Shown here piece by piece: positions 17,979-26,542 of a stretch of DNA of 64,000 nucleotides. The stretch's first letter is position 1. Each line of letters starts with the position of its first letter. A program made the translations under genes and the position numbers. The stretch spans positions 906,001 through 970,000 of the forward strand of contig NC_019903.1 in the NCBI RefSeq assembly GCF_000243135.2. The letters run 5' to 3'. The DNA comes from Desulfitobacterium dichloroeliminans LMG P-21439. GTDB lineage: Bacteria > Bacillota > Desulfitobacteriia > Desulfitobacteriales > Desulfitobacteriaceae. A model generated the notes under the pieces. The model worked only from the letters and a program-made list of their open reading frames with translations. It was not told the DNA's origin and did not search any database.

Positions 17979-18614
17979 TTGCTTAAATTTAAATTTGCAA
18001 AGTCATTGGTTTTGGGAATGTGCTTAACTATAGCTTTTTCAGGAGCTGTTTATGCTAGTGATGATAAAACTTCTGCTGAAGCTGCGGGTCAAGTTCAGCC
18101 AGCTGCTGCAAGCACGATGCTTGCGCCAGATACTGCGGTTTCAAGTCCTGCTTACCCGGGTTTAGATATTCCCGCAGACCTGCTTAATCGACAAAGAGAG
18201 ATTGATCAGTTTGTTTTTGAACAGCATCGCGGGGAGTTTGCAGAAAAGGGCTTTTCTGTAACTCATACCGGCCCGATGGCTGATTATGTGGAGATCGGGA
18301 TTGAACCTTATAGCGAAGCAAGTGCTGAATATCTTTATGGTATTTTTGGTAAAGAGAAGGTCAAAGTCGTGGAAGGACAACTGGCAGTCGCTTTAGCCGC
18401 AACTTCCGGAGGAGCCGAACCGGCATTGGATACCCCTCTCTCTGCACCTGTTGGAGGGGTTGTTGCTGACGTAAGCATAACCTCCTCTGAAAGTGGCGAT
18501 AAAGGAACAGAAGAAAGCGCGTCATCCAACACATTGCTCTATGGAATCGGTGCTGTTGTCGTCCTTGGCGCAGGGGCTTTTGGGATTAAGCGTATTCTTC
18601 CTCAGAAAAAGTAG
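17979..18614 (+). CDS. Secreted, C-terminally anchored surface protein
   Basis: A 211-residue protein with a signal peptide ending near AVYA, a Pro/Ala-rich stretch, a compact domain of about 75 residues (DIPADLLNRQREIDQFVFEQ to KVKVVEGQ), a Ser/Thr-rich linker, and a C-terminal membrane helix with a basic tail (KRILPQKK). There is no LPxTG motif, so anchoring is by the helix itself. The start is TTG at 17979, seven bases after GGAGGG. I do not recognise the central domain. Single gene with a strong terminator. Confidence 0.7.
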   Translation: MLKFKFAKSLVLGMCLTIAFSGAVYASDDKTSAEAAGQVQPAAASTMLAPDTAVSSPAYPGLDIPADLLNRQREIDQFVFEQHRGEFAEKGFSVTHTGPMADYVEIGIEPYSEASAEYLYGIFGKEKVKVVEGQLAVALAATSGGAEPALDTPLSAPVGGVVADVSITSSESGDKGTEESASSNTLLYGIGAVVVLGAGAFGIKRILPQKK

Positions 18615-18680
18615 TTCTGTATCGACTCAGTCCCACTTACTAGAATAACGGAATATGCTGATTTAACGCATCTAATCGTA

Positions 18681-18720
18681 GGAGCATGGATTACTTTAGA
18701 AGTAATCCATGCTCCCTTTT
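18681..18720. terminator. Bidirectional terminator, 16-bp stem
   Basis: GGAGCATGGATTACTT pairs perfectly with AAGTAATCCATGCTCC across a 3-nt loop, followed by CTTTT. It separates the surface-protein gene from the converging MFS gene. Confidence 0.85.
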
Positions 18721-18727
18721 AGTGTTA

Positions 18728-20038
18728 CTATATTAATTCGTTGATTAGGCCCGTGATGGATAGTGCTACTAATACCACGAATGTCCCTAAAAACTGGTCG
18801 ATTCCGCTGATTGCGCCGACTTCCGGCAACATGCCCACTAATAAGGTGATCCCGACAGAGGCGCCAAAGTATCTTCCTAGTTGGACCAGGCCACTTAAGA
18901 CGGTTCGGTCTTCGCTTTGCACCGCGTTTTGGGAGTTGATTAGAAAGGTGGCCATGATGCCTCCGGTGCTCAGGCCAGTCATGATGGAGAACAGGCTAAA
19001 ACCTATGATGTTCTCGGCTTGAATGGAATAGAGAAGAAGAATCGAGCTTAGGGACAAGGCTACCCACAGATAGCGAGGGGCTTGGCTCAATCTTAGCTTG
19101 CTCAAGCGGCTACCGGCGAGAAGTCCTAAAGTAATACCGACCATGAAAAAGAGAAGAACTCTGCTTTCATTCAGTTGGTAACCCAGTTGATTAAGAATGA
19201 CCCCACAGAGAGGAAGGATAGTAACTAAGCCGTACATGATCGCCCCGGCCAAAACTGCACTAATAAGCGAGCGACGCAGGATTTTGACTTTAAAGAATTC
19301 TGTTTTAATAATAGGATTCTTTTGTCTCTTTTCATTATAGAAAAGTAAAACTCCGGCAAGGATCCAAGCGGCAAGAAGCAGGAAAGACCCGCTGTTTAAA
19401 AGGCTTAAGCTACTTTCACCAGCTTGTGCGCTCACTTTATTGGATAATAGAACAGCTAGAAGGCAAAATCCCCCGAAAAGTAAACCGCCGAAGATATCGA
19501 CTTCTTTGAGCTTCAGATCAAGCTTGCTTTTCTGTGTTCCTCTTGCCAAGGCAACCAAGGTAACCGAGAAAAATACCATCCCTAAGTTCAATAAGAAAAT
19601 CCAAGTCCAGCCCAGCTCTTTTGTAATAAAGCTGCCGAGAGGTGGACTGAGTAGATTGGCCAGAAGTTGGACGAAACTGAACATCCCAATCATATTCCCG
19701 CGCTTTTCCGGTGGGAACATATCCGTGACCATAGCCATCGACACGGGAGTAATGATACCGGCTCCGAAGCCTTGAATAACTCTTGCTCCAATTAAATGAG
19801 GCATGGTAGAGGCTAAGGCTCCGTATAAACTACCTAAGGCAAAGACCATCATGCCCAGAATATAGAATCTTCTTTTGCCATAGATGTCAGCAAGCTTAGA
19901 GAACAGAGGAATCGCAGCAATCGAGGCCAGCATATAACTGGAAAAGACCCAGCTATATAACTCGCTGCCACCGATTTCCTGAACAATGAAGGGCATAGCC
20001 GTGGCTAGGATTAACTGCATAACTCCAATGGCAAACAT
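18728..20038 (-). CDS. MFS drug exporter (DHA2-like)
   Basis: A multidrug-type major facilitator, 436 residues from the first ATG, with many membrane segments. Motif A is visible as SKLADIYGKRRFYILGM and motif C-like residues as GFGAGIITPVSMAMV. The ATG at 20038 falls inside helix 1: the frame is open upstream and reads IHAFVGLLFGMFAIG, the normal start of this helix. The only plausible start there is an ATT at 20068, just after GGGGGGTG, so a non-canonical start or an N-terminally trimmed protein must be considered. It follows the PEP-synthase-like gene closely and is probably its partner in a drug-response operon. Confidence 0.82.
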   Translation of the reverse strand: MFAIGVMQLILATAMPFIVQEIGGSELYSWVFSSYMLASIAAIPLFSKLADIYGKRRFYILGMMVFALGSLYGALASTMPHLIGARVIQGFGAGIITPVSMAMVTDMFPPEKRGNMIGMFSFVQLLANLLSPPLGSFITKELGWTWIFLLNLGMVFFSVTLVALARGTQKSKLDLKLKEVDIFGGLLFGGFCLLAVLLSNKVSAQAGESSLSLLNSGSFLLLAAWILAGVLLFYNEKRQKNPIIKTEFFKVKILRRSLISAVLAGAIMYGLVTILPLCGVILNQLGYQLNESRVLLFFMVGITLGLLAGSRLSKLRLSQAPRYLWVALSLSSILLLYSIQAENIIGFSLFSIMTGLSTGGIMATFLINSQNAVQSEDRTVLSGLVQLGRYFGASVGITLLVGMLPEVGAISGIDQFLGTFVVLVALSITGLINELI

Positions 20039-20080
20039 GCCGAAGAGTAGGCCTACGAAAGCGTGAATAGGACACCCCCC

Positions 20081-22762
20081 CTATTCTTCCAGCACTAACA
20101 CGAAACCTGCATTCCCATCGACCCGAATTTTTTGTCCGGTTTCGATGCGCTTAGTGGCATCAGTTATGCCGACAACGGCGGGAATCCCATATTCCCGGGC
20201 TACTACGGTGCCATGTGTTAAGAGGCCGCCCACTTCCATAACCAGACCAGCCGCATTGATGAAGAGAGGTGTCCAACCGGGATCGGTAAAAGGAGCTACT
20301 AGGATTTCTCCTTTGTTTAGGCTGGCTTTCGTGGGGTCGGTAATCACTCGGGCGATGCCTTCGATCACCCCGGAGGACACCGGCATGCCCACTAAAGCAT
20401 CTTCTGGTAGGTTAGCCCGCTGATAACTTCCCTTAATTCCCTCTCCGTCGCTGGTTAAGAGGCGTGGGGCACTGAGCCTTATATAATGTTGGTATTCTTC
20501 TTTTCTTTTTTTGACAAGCTCTAGGAGGCTGGAGTTTTCTTGAATTGCTTTGTGGAGCTCCCAAAAGCCCACATAGAAGATATCCTTTTCTGTAACGAGA
20601 TGTCCTTGAGCTACCAGGATTTTAGCTTCTTCTAAAAAGGCCTTCTTGCAAATCAGGATCAGTTTCATGATCAAATATTTCGGATGTTCACGGATGGGTA
20701 AGTAGTTGCGGACAACCCTGACGACCCTACGAATGACTTTAGCCTTTAGTTTTCCGTGTTTTGTCTCGACTTCCTTGATCAGGTCCTCGGCGGCCAGCTT
20801 TGCTTTCATGATCGTGTCCTTGTATTCTAGACGGTGAGCTCCTGCTTGGGCGGTTTTCGCGGTGGATAGGATGGATCTGACTAAGGGTTCCGGATTTTCG
20901 ATCCAGCGGTCCTTAGCCATATCGATTTCACCAGCTGCTCGCATATCGTATTTGGTCATGAAGCTGTGGAAGGCTTTCTTGAATCCCGCATGGCCGGGTA
21001 GATTGTCAAGGCGAGCGAATAAGGTGTCGTAGTCTTCGTTTTCTAATTCACGGATTAGCTCCGGCGACTCACGAACGAAATCGGCTAAGTCTCCTACCAA
21101 AAGTCCCATTTCCGTGGTGATATTCCCTTCCAGTCCGGTAACAATTGATTGGGCATACTTATGTCCTCCTAGAAACTTTTCTTCCAGAGTTTCCAAGGCT
21201 TTAAATCCTAACATAGCCGGTGCCATTTTGGGCAAAAGAACTTGAAAATCAGAGGTAAAGCGAGCTGAATTATAGATAGCCTCCAGTCTCTCAATACCCG
21301 GTTTAGCCTTGTTGACTTCTTCCTTGATTTGTCTGACTCGCTTGTCAATATAATCGCCCACAAATTCAACAGTGCCTTCTGGCTTTTTATAGGTTAGGTT
21401 CTTCAGTGCTTTGATGGCAATGGGCTTAATGAATCCTCTCACTGATTTTACGGTATGCTCATTCTTTTTGATTCGAGTAGCAAAGTCGGGTCTGTTCATG
21501 AGCTCACTCAAGGAGGCTGCCATCAAGGCATCGGCATTAACTAAGAAGCGAGAGAAGGATTTCCCGATGGTTTTATGAGCTAGAAGCTCACTGATATCAA
21601 TATAGATTCTTCCCGCCGCCGATGTCATGACTCGATAATCTTCGGGGCACCGAGCTCCTTTGTCAAATGAAGCAATCATCCTAAGCATATCAATGCCCAA
21701 GGGGGAGATTGGGTCGGTCATCACCTGAAGATGATTAAAGGAAAAATAAGCATGTAGAGCATCGTCCTGAGGCAAGGGGGCGGGAAGGGGGAAGAGGGAA
21801 GTAATCGCGCGGCTTTGGACAATGCTAAGAGTCGGTACGGTTTCTCCTGTGGCAGAAATCTCCGAACTTAGGCACCACTCAATATCTTGGGGGCAGCCAT
21901 AGTGACTTTCGATATTCATCCCCAACTCGGCTAGGGTTTGAATAAGGGAATCATCGAGAACTTGGCTGGTTGCCTTTTCTCCGCTAAGCTCTACCTTTTG
22001 GGTACCCCCTCCCGCAAGGGGTATAATAGCTATTTTTTTCTCAGCGATGGTTATATTTTCGATTTCTCTAGACTTTTTATTGAATTTATAAATATCCGGG
22101 GAGACAAGACCTGATACGAGGGCTTCTCCTAGACCATATCCGGCATCAATAGAGATGATTCCTCTGTGCCCAGATACGGGATCGGCTGTGAAGAGGATTC
22201 CCGATGCTTCGGGGAGGACCATCCTCTGGACGACGACAGACATAAGCACCATTTCATGGGCGATATTATTTTGGATTCGGTAGAGAATAGCCCGGTCTGT
22301 AAAGAGGGAAGCCCAACAGTTGCGAATTGCCTCGAGGAGGGCGGCTTCGCCTTTAACATTGAGATAGGTGTCCTGCTGGCCGGCAAAGGATGCAAAAGCT
22401 AAATCCTCAGCTGTAGCACTGGACCTTACAGCATAATAGGTATCTGGACCTGTATGATTCATGGCTTGCAGTATGGAGCCTTTGACCTGCTCAGGTATTT
22501 CTGAGTCGCTTAGTTTCCTGCGGAGGGTCTCACCGACTTGGCTAATAGTATCAGGGCTGGCATCCTTAATCCCTTCAGTAATAAAGCTCTGTAAGTGGTT
22601 AAGGGAAAGAAACTCTTGATAACTTTTCGTAGTGACGCAGAAACCATAAGGTATCGGGAACCCAGCCTTGGTCATTTCCCCAAGATTGGCTCCTTTACCA
22701 CCCACAAGAGGGAGGTCCTTTTGGTCAATCTCATCAAAGAATAGGGTATATCGTTTCTCCAT
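20081..22762 (-). CDS. Rifampicin-phosphotransferase-like / PEP-synthase-like enzyme
   Basis: An 893-residue three-domain protein. Residues 1-330 form a PPDK/PEP-synthase-type ATP-grasp domain (LVGGKGANLGEMTKAGFPIP, YYAVRSSATAEDLAFASFAG). A long middle domain of about 420 residues follows, then a C-terminal swivelling phospho-His domain with GGLLTHGTVVAREYGIPAVV. The likely catalytic His is near residue 850, about 43 residues from the end, as in Listeria rifampin phosphotransferase (His825 of 867). That enzyme phosphorylates rifamycins; true PEP synthases lack this middle domain. AAAGGAGG precedes the ATG at 22762. The TetR gene upstream and exporter downstream favour a drug-modifying role, but activity on rifamycin is inference. 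Confidence 0.8.
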   Translation of the reverse strand: MEKRYTLFFDEIDQKDLPLVGGKGANLGEMTKAGFPIPYGFCVTTKSYQEFLSLNHLQSFITEGIKDASPDTISQVGETLRRKLSDSEIPEQVKGSILQAMNHTGPDTYYAVRSSATAEDLAFASFAGQQDTYLNVKGEAALLEAIRNCWASLFTDRAILYRIQNNIAHEMVLMSVVVQRMVLPEASGILFTADPVSGHRGIISIDAGYGLGEALVSGLVSPDIYKFNKKSREIENITIAEKKIAIIPLAGGGTQKVELSGEKATSQVLDDSLIQTLAELGMNIESHYGCPQDIEWCLSSEISATGETVPTLSIVQSRAITSLFPLPAPLPQDDALHAYFSFNHLQVMTDPISPLGIDMLRMIASFDKGARCPEDYRVMTSAAGRIYIDISELLAHKTIGKSFSRFLVNADALMAASLSELMNRPDFATRIKKNEHTVKSVRGFIKPIAIKALKNLTYKKPEGTVEFVGDYIDKRVRQIKEEVNKAKPGIERLEAIYNSARFTSDFQVLLPKMAPAMLGFKALETLEEKFLGGHKYAQSIVTGLEGNITTEMGLLVGDLADFVRESPELIRELENEDYDTLFARLDNLPGHAGFKKAFHSFMTKYDMRAAGEIDMAKDRWIENPEPLVRSILSTAKTAQAGAHRLEYKDTIMKAKLAAEDLIKEVETKHGKLKAKVIRRVVRVVRNYLPIREHPKYLIMKLILICKKAFLEEAKILVAQGHLVTEKDIFYVGFWELHKAIQENSSLLELVKKRKEEYQHYIRLSAPRLLTSDGEGIKGSYQRANLPEDALVGMPVSSGVIEGIARVITDPTKASLNKGEILVAPFTDPGWTPLFINAAGLVMEVGGLLTHGTVVAREYGIPAVVGITDATKRIETGQKIRVDGNAGFVLVLEE

Positions 22763-22775
22763 AGTCTTGCCTCCT

Positions 22776-23390
22776 TTAGTTTTGCTTGGCTCCATTAAGA
22801 AATAGTGTAATGAGTTGTTCTCTTAAGTGTTCGAGCTCAGCGGATTCTTGGGAAAACTGACAAGATATAAAATAATTGACGGTTATGAGTTGGAAGCTCC
22901 TGGCGAGAACTGTGACAGGCATATCGTCGCGAATTTCCTTGTTCTTTTGGGCTTCTAAGAGGATTTTTAATATGACCTTTTCTAAACCACTGCGTTCAGG
23001 ATGTTCAAAGGGGCTGGTAGGACCGTTGAAAAGATTCTGCATGCGGTAGCTTAAATAGATAGCGGTTAGTTCGGGATCTTTACCAAAAAAATCATGTCTA
23101 AAATCTAGCAATAGTCGTAGTCTTGCCTCGATTCCTGAATGATCTTTAAGGAGAGATTCCAGCTCTTCTCCGAAATCCATAATAGAGGATTGTACGTAGG
23201 CGCTAAGTATGGACTCCTTATTTTCAAAGTAATTATAGAGAGTGCCTTTAGCGATGTCCGTTTTTGTGGCGATTTCCTCCATGGATGTTTCTTGAAACCC
23301 TTTTGCCCTAAAAAGCTCGATGGAACAGTCGATGATATTCAGTCTTGTCTCTTCTTTTTTACGCTCTCTTCGATTCATTGGCATAGTCAT
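22776..23390 (-). CDS. TetR-family regulator
   Basis: A 204-residue TetR-type repressor. The N-terminal helix-turn-helix is visible as IDCSIELFRAKGFQETSMEE to KGTLYNYFENKESI, and the rest is the ligand-binding, dimerising region. It starts at 23390 behind GAGGTG. The stop is 13 bases before the start of the phosphotransferase-like gene, so regulator, enzyme and exporter appear to form one operon. A 24-bp palindrome overlapping its promoter (23474-23497) is the likely autoregulatory operator. The inducer is unknown. Confidence 0.9.
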   Translation of the reverse strand: MTMPMNRRERKKEETRLNIIDCSIELFRAKGFQETSMEEIATKTDIAKGTLYNYFENKESILSAYVQSSIMDFGEELESLLKDHSGIEARLRLLLDFRHDFFGKDPELTAIYLSYRMQNLFNGPTSPFEHPERSGLEKVILKILLEAQKNKEIRDDMPVTVLARSFQLITVNYFISCQFSQESAELEHLREQLITLFLNGAKQN

Positions 23391-23473
23391 AACTCAATCA
23401 CCTCGCAAAAAATACTCAAGATTAAGATAGCCTAACGATAGCCTAACTATAGTACAATAATGACCTCATGGAT

Positions 23474-23505
23474 AATATTATACTGTAGTACAATATTATT
23501 AGCAA
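23474..23505 (-). promoter_or_regulatory. TetR-operon promoter overlapped by a 24-bp palindrome
   Basis: On minus, TTGCTA (23505-23500) and TATAAT (23482-23477) are 17 bases apart. The sequence AATATT-n-TACT-nn-AGTA-n-AATATT (23474-23497) is an almost perfect palindrome covering the -10 region. A partial copy lies near 23448-23464. It fits a repressor operator; TetR is the nearest candidate, although the TGTAGTA core also resembles BlaI/MecI boxes. Confidence 0.6.
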
Positions 23506-23544
23506 TAGGATGTCGGGGTAGGGAAGTTTAGTTGACCAGTGTAG

Positions 23545-23584
23545 GTTTACTGCGATAAACTTAATTGAGTATATTGTAGTAAAC
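23545..23584 (+). promoter_or_regulatory. GTTTACT / AGTAAAC operator-like repeats
   Basis: GTTTACTGCGATAAAC (23545-23560) and TATTGTAGTAAAC (23572-23584) are related dyads of the TACA/TGTA type bound by BlaI/MecI repressors. They lie immediately ahead of the blaI remnant, where such operators are expected. Binding is inferred. Confidence 0.4.
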
Positions 23585-23604
23585 CTTTTAGATGGTCTGT
23601 AAAT

Positions 23605-23756
23605 AGGCAAAGATACGGAATTCTCAAAAGTTTGTTTTTGGAAAATCCTTTGATAATTCTCTGCCAGCTTTTTTAGCCACCTTTCTTAAAGATAAGAAGC
23701 TGTCTAGACAGGAGGCTGAGCAAATGAAGAAGATGATCGAGGAGGCGAGGAAATGA
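23605..23756 (+). pseudogene. 3' remnant of a BlaI/MecI-family repressor gene
   Basis: An open frame from after the stop at 23602-23604 to TGA at 23754-23756 encodes about 50 residues with no usable start. Its end, SFDNSLPAFLATFLKDKK then LSRQEAEQMKKMIEEARK, matches the C-terminal dimerisation helices of BlaI/MecI repressors. The stop overlaps the ATG of the next gene (ATGA), the normal blaI-blaR1 junction. The DNA-binding part is missing. The reading is mine by eye and the assignment rests on about 45 residues plus context. Confidence 0.65.
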
Positions 23757-25363
23757 GTTCGGATAGGGCAAATATTCTTAATTATAAGAAGCCTGCTTTT
23801 TGGATCGCGATTGCTTTGATCATTACCATAGGTGGTATAGTGTTCGCTTTAATAGCTAACCCTGTTAAAAAGGAACCGGATCTATCCTTCCTCAATCCGG
23901 ATAATCTGGCCACCCTCCTTGTGCAAGGAGAAGGAGTACAGATTGACGAAGCGGGCTACCCTTATCCTATTGTTGTGTCCAGTCTGGAGTTAGGAAGATG
24001 GCTTCATTCGGCGACAGATGAATGGAAGAAAAAAAGGGTCTTTTCGCCATATGAACTCACCCCCTCCATAACAATTCGTGTGAATACTGATAACGAGATT
24101 CGCTTTTATGAAGCGGAACCAGCTCTGGCCATGATCCAATCCGGGGATCAATATCGTTACTATGCCATTCCAAAGGAAGATTTCCGAGTTATCCAAGAAG
24201 TAGCGTTGCTCGGCTATCCAAAAGTGCAAAGCTTGACCCTTACTGAGTGGAAAAAAGGGGAACCGGCTACTCCCGTTACCATTACCGACAGTTCAATAAT
24301 GGAGATGGCGGTGCTATTAGCACAAGGAGAGGAAAATCTCCTTGCTATGAAATATTCCAGCGTGAACGACGCACCTACTGTCGATGAATATATCCGGGTG
24401 GATCTGTTAGGTCAGGAACCTTCTCAGACTTATTTCGTTTATACCAAGGACGGGAAGAACTATTTTATTGAAAGACCTTATCAAAGGATCAATAGAATCA
24501 GTTCAGGGACAGCCCAAGCAATCTTTAACATTTTTACGGAGGCTGGAATTAAGCCGAAAGAAACTACCTCTTTTGATATAGAGCATAGCCTTAATGCCAT
24601 TATCTCCTCGCCGCTAAGCTCCTCCAATCCACAGGATTACATCCGGGCCCATGAGGATGAATACGAAACTATCCTGAAATTCGGTGGCGAAGAGGCTTTG
24701 CAATATATGCTCTATCAATTCGAGCAAGGGAATGCAGAAGGGCTAAGGGGACAGATCATGATGCGCCTTTGCAAAGATATTTTAGGGGCGAGAAATACCA
24801 TAATTGATGAATCGCTTTCTCCTGAAGAGTGGTATACTGCCTTTTCTAAGCAAGAGCCAATCAAGCTCCCGGATTATTCTTATGACGGCAAAGATGAGTT
24901 GGAAAAGCTCGTCTATACTACTGAAACAGCTCACTATTCCCAGCCACAAAGAGGCTTCACAGTAGTTGCACCGAAAATATTTAAGAGTATTGAGGAAGGG
25001 GATTTCCTGAAAGTTTTTGTGACTACCTACAGTGCAACCTACATAATGAATACTACTGCTAATGCTGCTTCTATTCGGGAAGTAAGTGGAGGCATTATTC
25101 CCTCGGCCATTACCTTTGAAAGGAGTGAGGCGGGAAACTATCAATTGGTCAGCTATGAGCAGGCCAAGGATGGTTCTGAATGGCTCCCTTCGATTCGCCA
25201 ATATTGCACTACCCCTGTATCAGGTAAAGAAATCCCCGGACTCGCCGATGATATTATTAATCATTATGGGGATTATGAGGATCTCCATAAGCTGCAGAGA
25301 GAAAACCTGCTTAAGCATTTGCAGAAATATGGAGTTCAGAATCCGCTCATTGTTAAGCCATGA
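23753..25363 (+). CDS. BlaR1/M56-type C-terminal region without the peptidase domain
   Basis: A 536-residue protein whose first 40 residues (RANILNYKKPAFWIAIALII to ANPVKKEP) match the segment that follows the M56 metallopeptidase domain in long clostridial BlaR1-like proteins, including the last membrane helix. The rest is the long extracytoplasmic extension of such proteins (VRVDLLGQEPSQTYFVYTKD-like stretch; SSNPQDYIRAHEDEYETILK). No HExxH zinc-protease motif is present. With the truncated blaI just upstream this looks like the surviving end of a deleted blaI-blaR1 locus. The frame is intact, so it may still be made as a one-helix membrane protein. Confidence 0.7.
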   Translation: MSSDRANILNYKKPAFWIAIALIITIGGIVFALIANPVKKEPDLSFLNPDNLATLLVQGEGVQIDEAGYPYPIVVSSLELGRWLHSATDEWKKKRVFSPYELTPSITIRVNTDNEIRFYEAEPALAMIQSGDQYRYYAIPKEDFRVIQEVALLGYPKVQSLTLTEWKKGEPATPVTITDSSIMEMAVLLAQGEENLLAMKYSSVNDAPTVDEYIRVDLLGQEPSQTYFVYTKDGKNYFIERPYQRINRISSGTAQAIFNIFTEAGIKPKETTSFDIEHSLNAIISSPLSSSNPQDYIRAHEDEYETILKFGGEEALQYMLYQFEQGNAEGLRGQIMMRLCKDILGARNTIIDESLSPEEWYTAFSKQEPIKLPDYSYDGKDELEKLVYTTETAHYSQPQRGFTVVAPKIFKSIEEGDFLKVFVTTYSATYIMNTTANAASIREVSGGIIPSAITFERSEAGNYQLVSYEQAKDGSEWLPSIRQYCTTPVSGKEIPGLADDIINHYGDYEDLHKLQRENLLKHLQKYGVQNPLIVKP

Positions 25364-25482
25364 GGCAGCGCGTGGGGAATAGTTAAAAAGATAGGATTTC
25401 AAAGTTTTTAAATAACCAAGATAAAGATATTCGATTAGATTCGATTAAGTTAATTCAAATTGGACCGGAGGGAATGCTGAGT

Positions 25483-26271
25483 ATGAAAACCGTAGTTATA
25501 ACCGGAAGTACTAGGGGTGTGGGACTATGCATGGCAAAAGAGTTTTTGAAATCAGGATGCAATGTCACTATCTCTGGGAGAAGTGACAAGTCCTTTGAAC
25601 GTGCCAAGCAAGAACTGGCTGAGTTCACCGATAAGGTGTTGTACGTCCCCTGCAATGTAAGGGCAAAAGAAGAACTAGAAAACCTTTGGCAGGAATCGGT
25701 CAAAAAATGGGGGCGAGTAGATTACTGGATTAACAACGCTGGACAAAACGTCCCCCATGAATTTGCTTATGATACGGAACCAAACTATGTCGATGCAGTG
25801 ATAGACACTAACATCAAAGGCATGATTTATGGCTCTCAAGTTGCAGTGAGTAACATGTTGTCTCAGGGGAGCGGACAGCTATGGAATATGGAGGGTCTCG
25901 GTTCTAACGATATGATACAAGTTAAAACAATTCTTTATGGTACTTCTAAACGTGCTTTGACCTATTTTACGAGGGGGCTGGCCAAAGAGCTTGAGGGTAA
26001 GCCTGTATTAGTGGGACGCCTTTCCCCGGGCATGATGCTAACAGATTTTATTACTAAAACCCCGGACGGTGAAAAGTCACCCGTGATTGAGGATCAGAAA
26101 TTCAGGAAGATATTTAATATTCTTGGCGATAAGCCAGAGACCGTCGCGGCCTTCTTTGTTCCACAGATGCTTCAGAATACAAAGAATGACGCCCATATCG
26201 TGTGGTTGACCAAAATGAAGGCTATGCAACGTTTTGCAACGGCTTCTTTTAATAAGCGTGAATTGATCTAA
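25483..26271 (+). CDS. Short-chain dehydrogenase/reductase, NYC1/NOL-like subgroup
   Basis: A 262-residue NAD(P)-dependent oxidoreductase. The cofactor motif is TGSTRGVG at residues 7-14, NNAG is at the end of strand 4, and the catalytic Tyr/Lys are in LYGTSKRAL. The segment LWNMEGLGSNDMIQVKTILY resembles the plant chlorophyll-b-reductase-like branch (NYC1/NOL) and its bacterial relatives more than the usual SSxxG pattern. The ATG at 25483 is ten bases from GGAGGG; one at 25474 is too close. The substrate is unknown. Single gene with its own terminator. Confidence 0.85.
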   Translation: MKTVVITGSTRGVGLCMAKEFLKSGCNVTISGRSDKSFERAKQELAEFTDKVLYVPCNVRAKEELENLWQESVKKWGRVDYWINNAGQNVPHEFAYDTEPNYVDAVIDTNIKGMIYGSQVAVSNMLSQGSGQLWNMEGLGSNDMIQVKTILYGTSKRALTYFTRGLAKELEGKPVLVGRLSPGMMLTDFITKTPDGEKSPVIEDQKFRKIFNILGDKPETVAAFFVPQMLQNTKNDAHIVWLTKMKAMQRFATASFNKRELI

Positions 26272-26272
26272 C

Positions 26273-26303
26273 AAAAAATACGCCCGTTGATGGGCGTATT
26301 TTT
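26273..26303 (+). terminator. Intrinsic terminator after the SDR gene
   Basis: AAAATACGCCC pairs with GGGCGTATTTT around a 6-nt loop and is followed by a T-run. Confidence 0.9.
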
Positions 26304-26387
26304 ACATTCTAAGTTGATAAGAGTTCATCTGGACTATGAAGCCATTTTATTTTTAGGGAGGCCAAGATCTTGAGTAAATGGGACTCC

Positions 26388-26542
26388 TTAGATGGGATTA
26401 GCTAATCTTGCCCCTAGCTCGAAGGCTTTTTGGCATTCCTGCGGAAACTGCTCCTGTCTAACTTGAGCCTTATGCTTCGCATCGAACCTTGAGGCCTCAT
26501 ATTTTGTATAGTCATCAAATTGGTAGGTATCTGTAGAAAGTA
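26388..26542 (-). pseudogene. C-terminal part of a flavodoxin-family gene split by the transposition unit
   Basis: On minus, 26537-26388 encodes 49 residues starting STDTYQFDDYTKYEASRFDA and ending AFELGARLANPI, then a stop. This matches the C terminus of NADPH-dependent FMN-reductase/flavodoxin-family proteins of the iron-sulfur flavoprotein type. Joined to 30663-30166 with one copy of the 5-bp duplication it continues in frame after residue 166 (EYLL), giving a 215-residue protein. The longer open frame to 26633 is chimeric: its first 31 residues come from inserted DNA and have no ribosome site. Confidence 0.88.
26538..26542. repeat. Left 5-bp target-site duplication (AAGTA)
   Basis: AAGTA here is identical to 30166-30170 at the other end of the unit. 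The matching copies lie exactly at the two break points of the flavodoxin reading frame. Confidence 0.85.
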
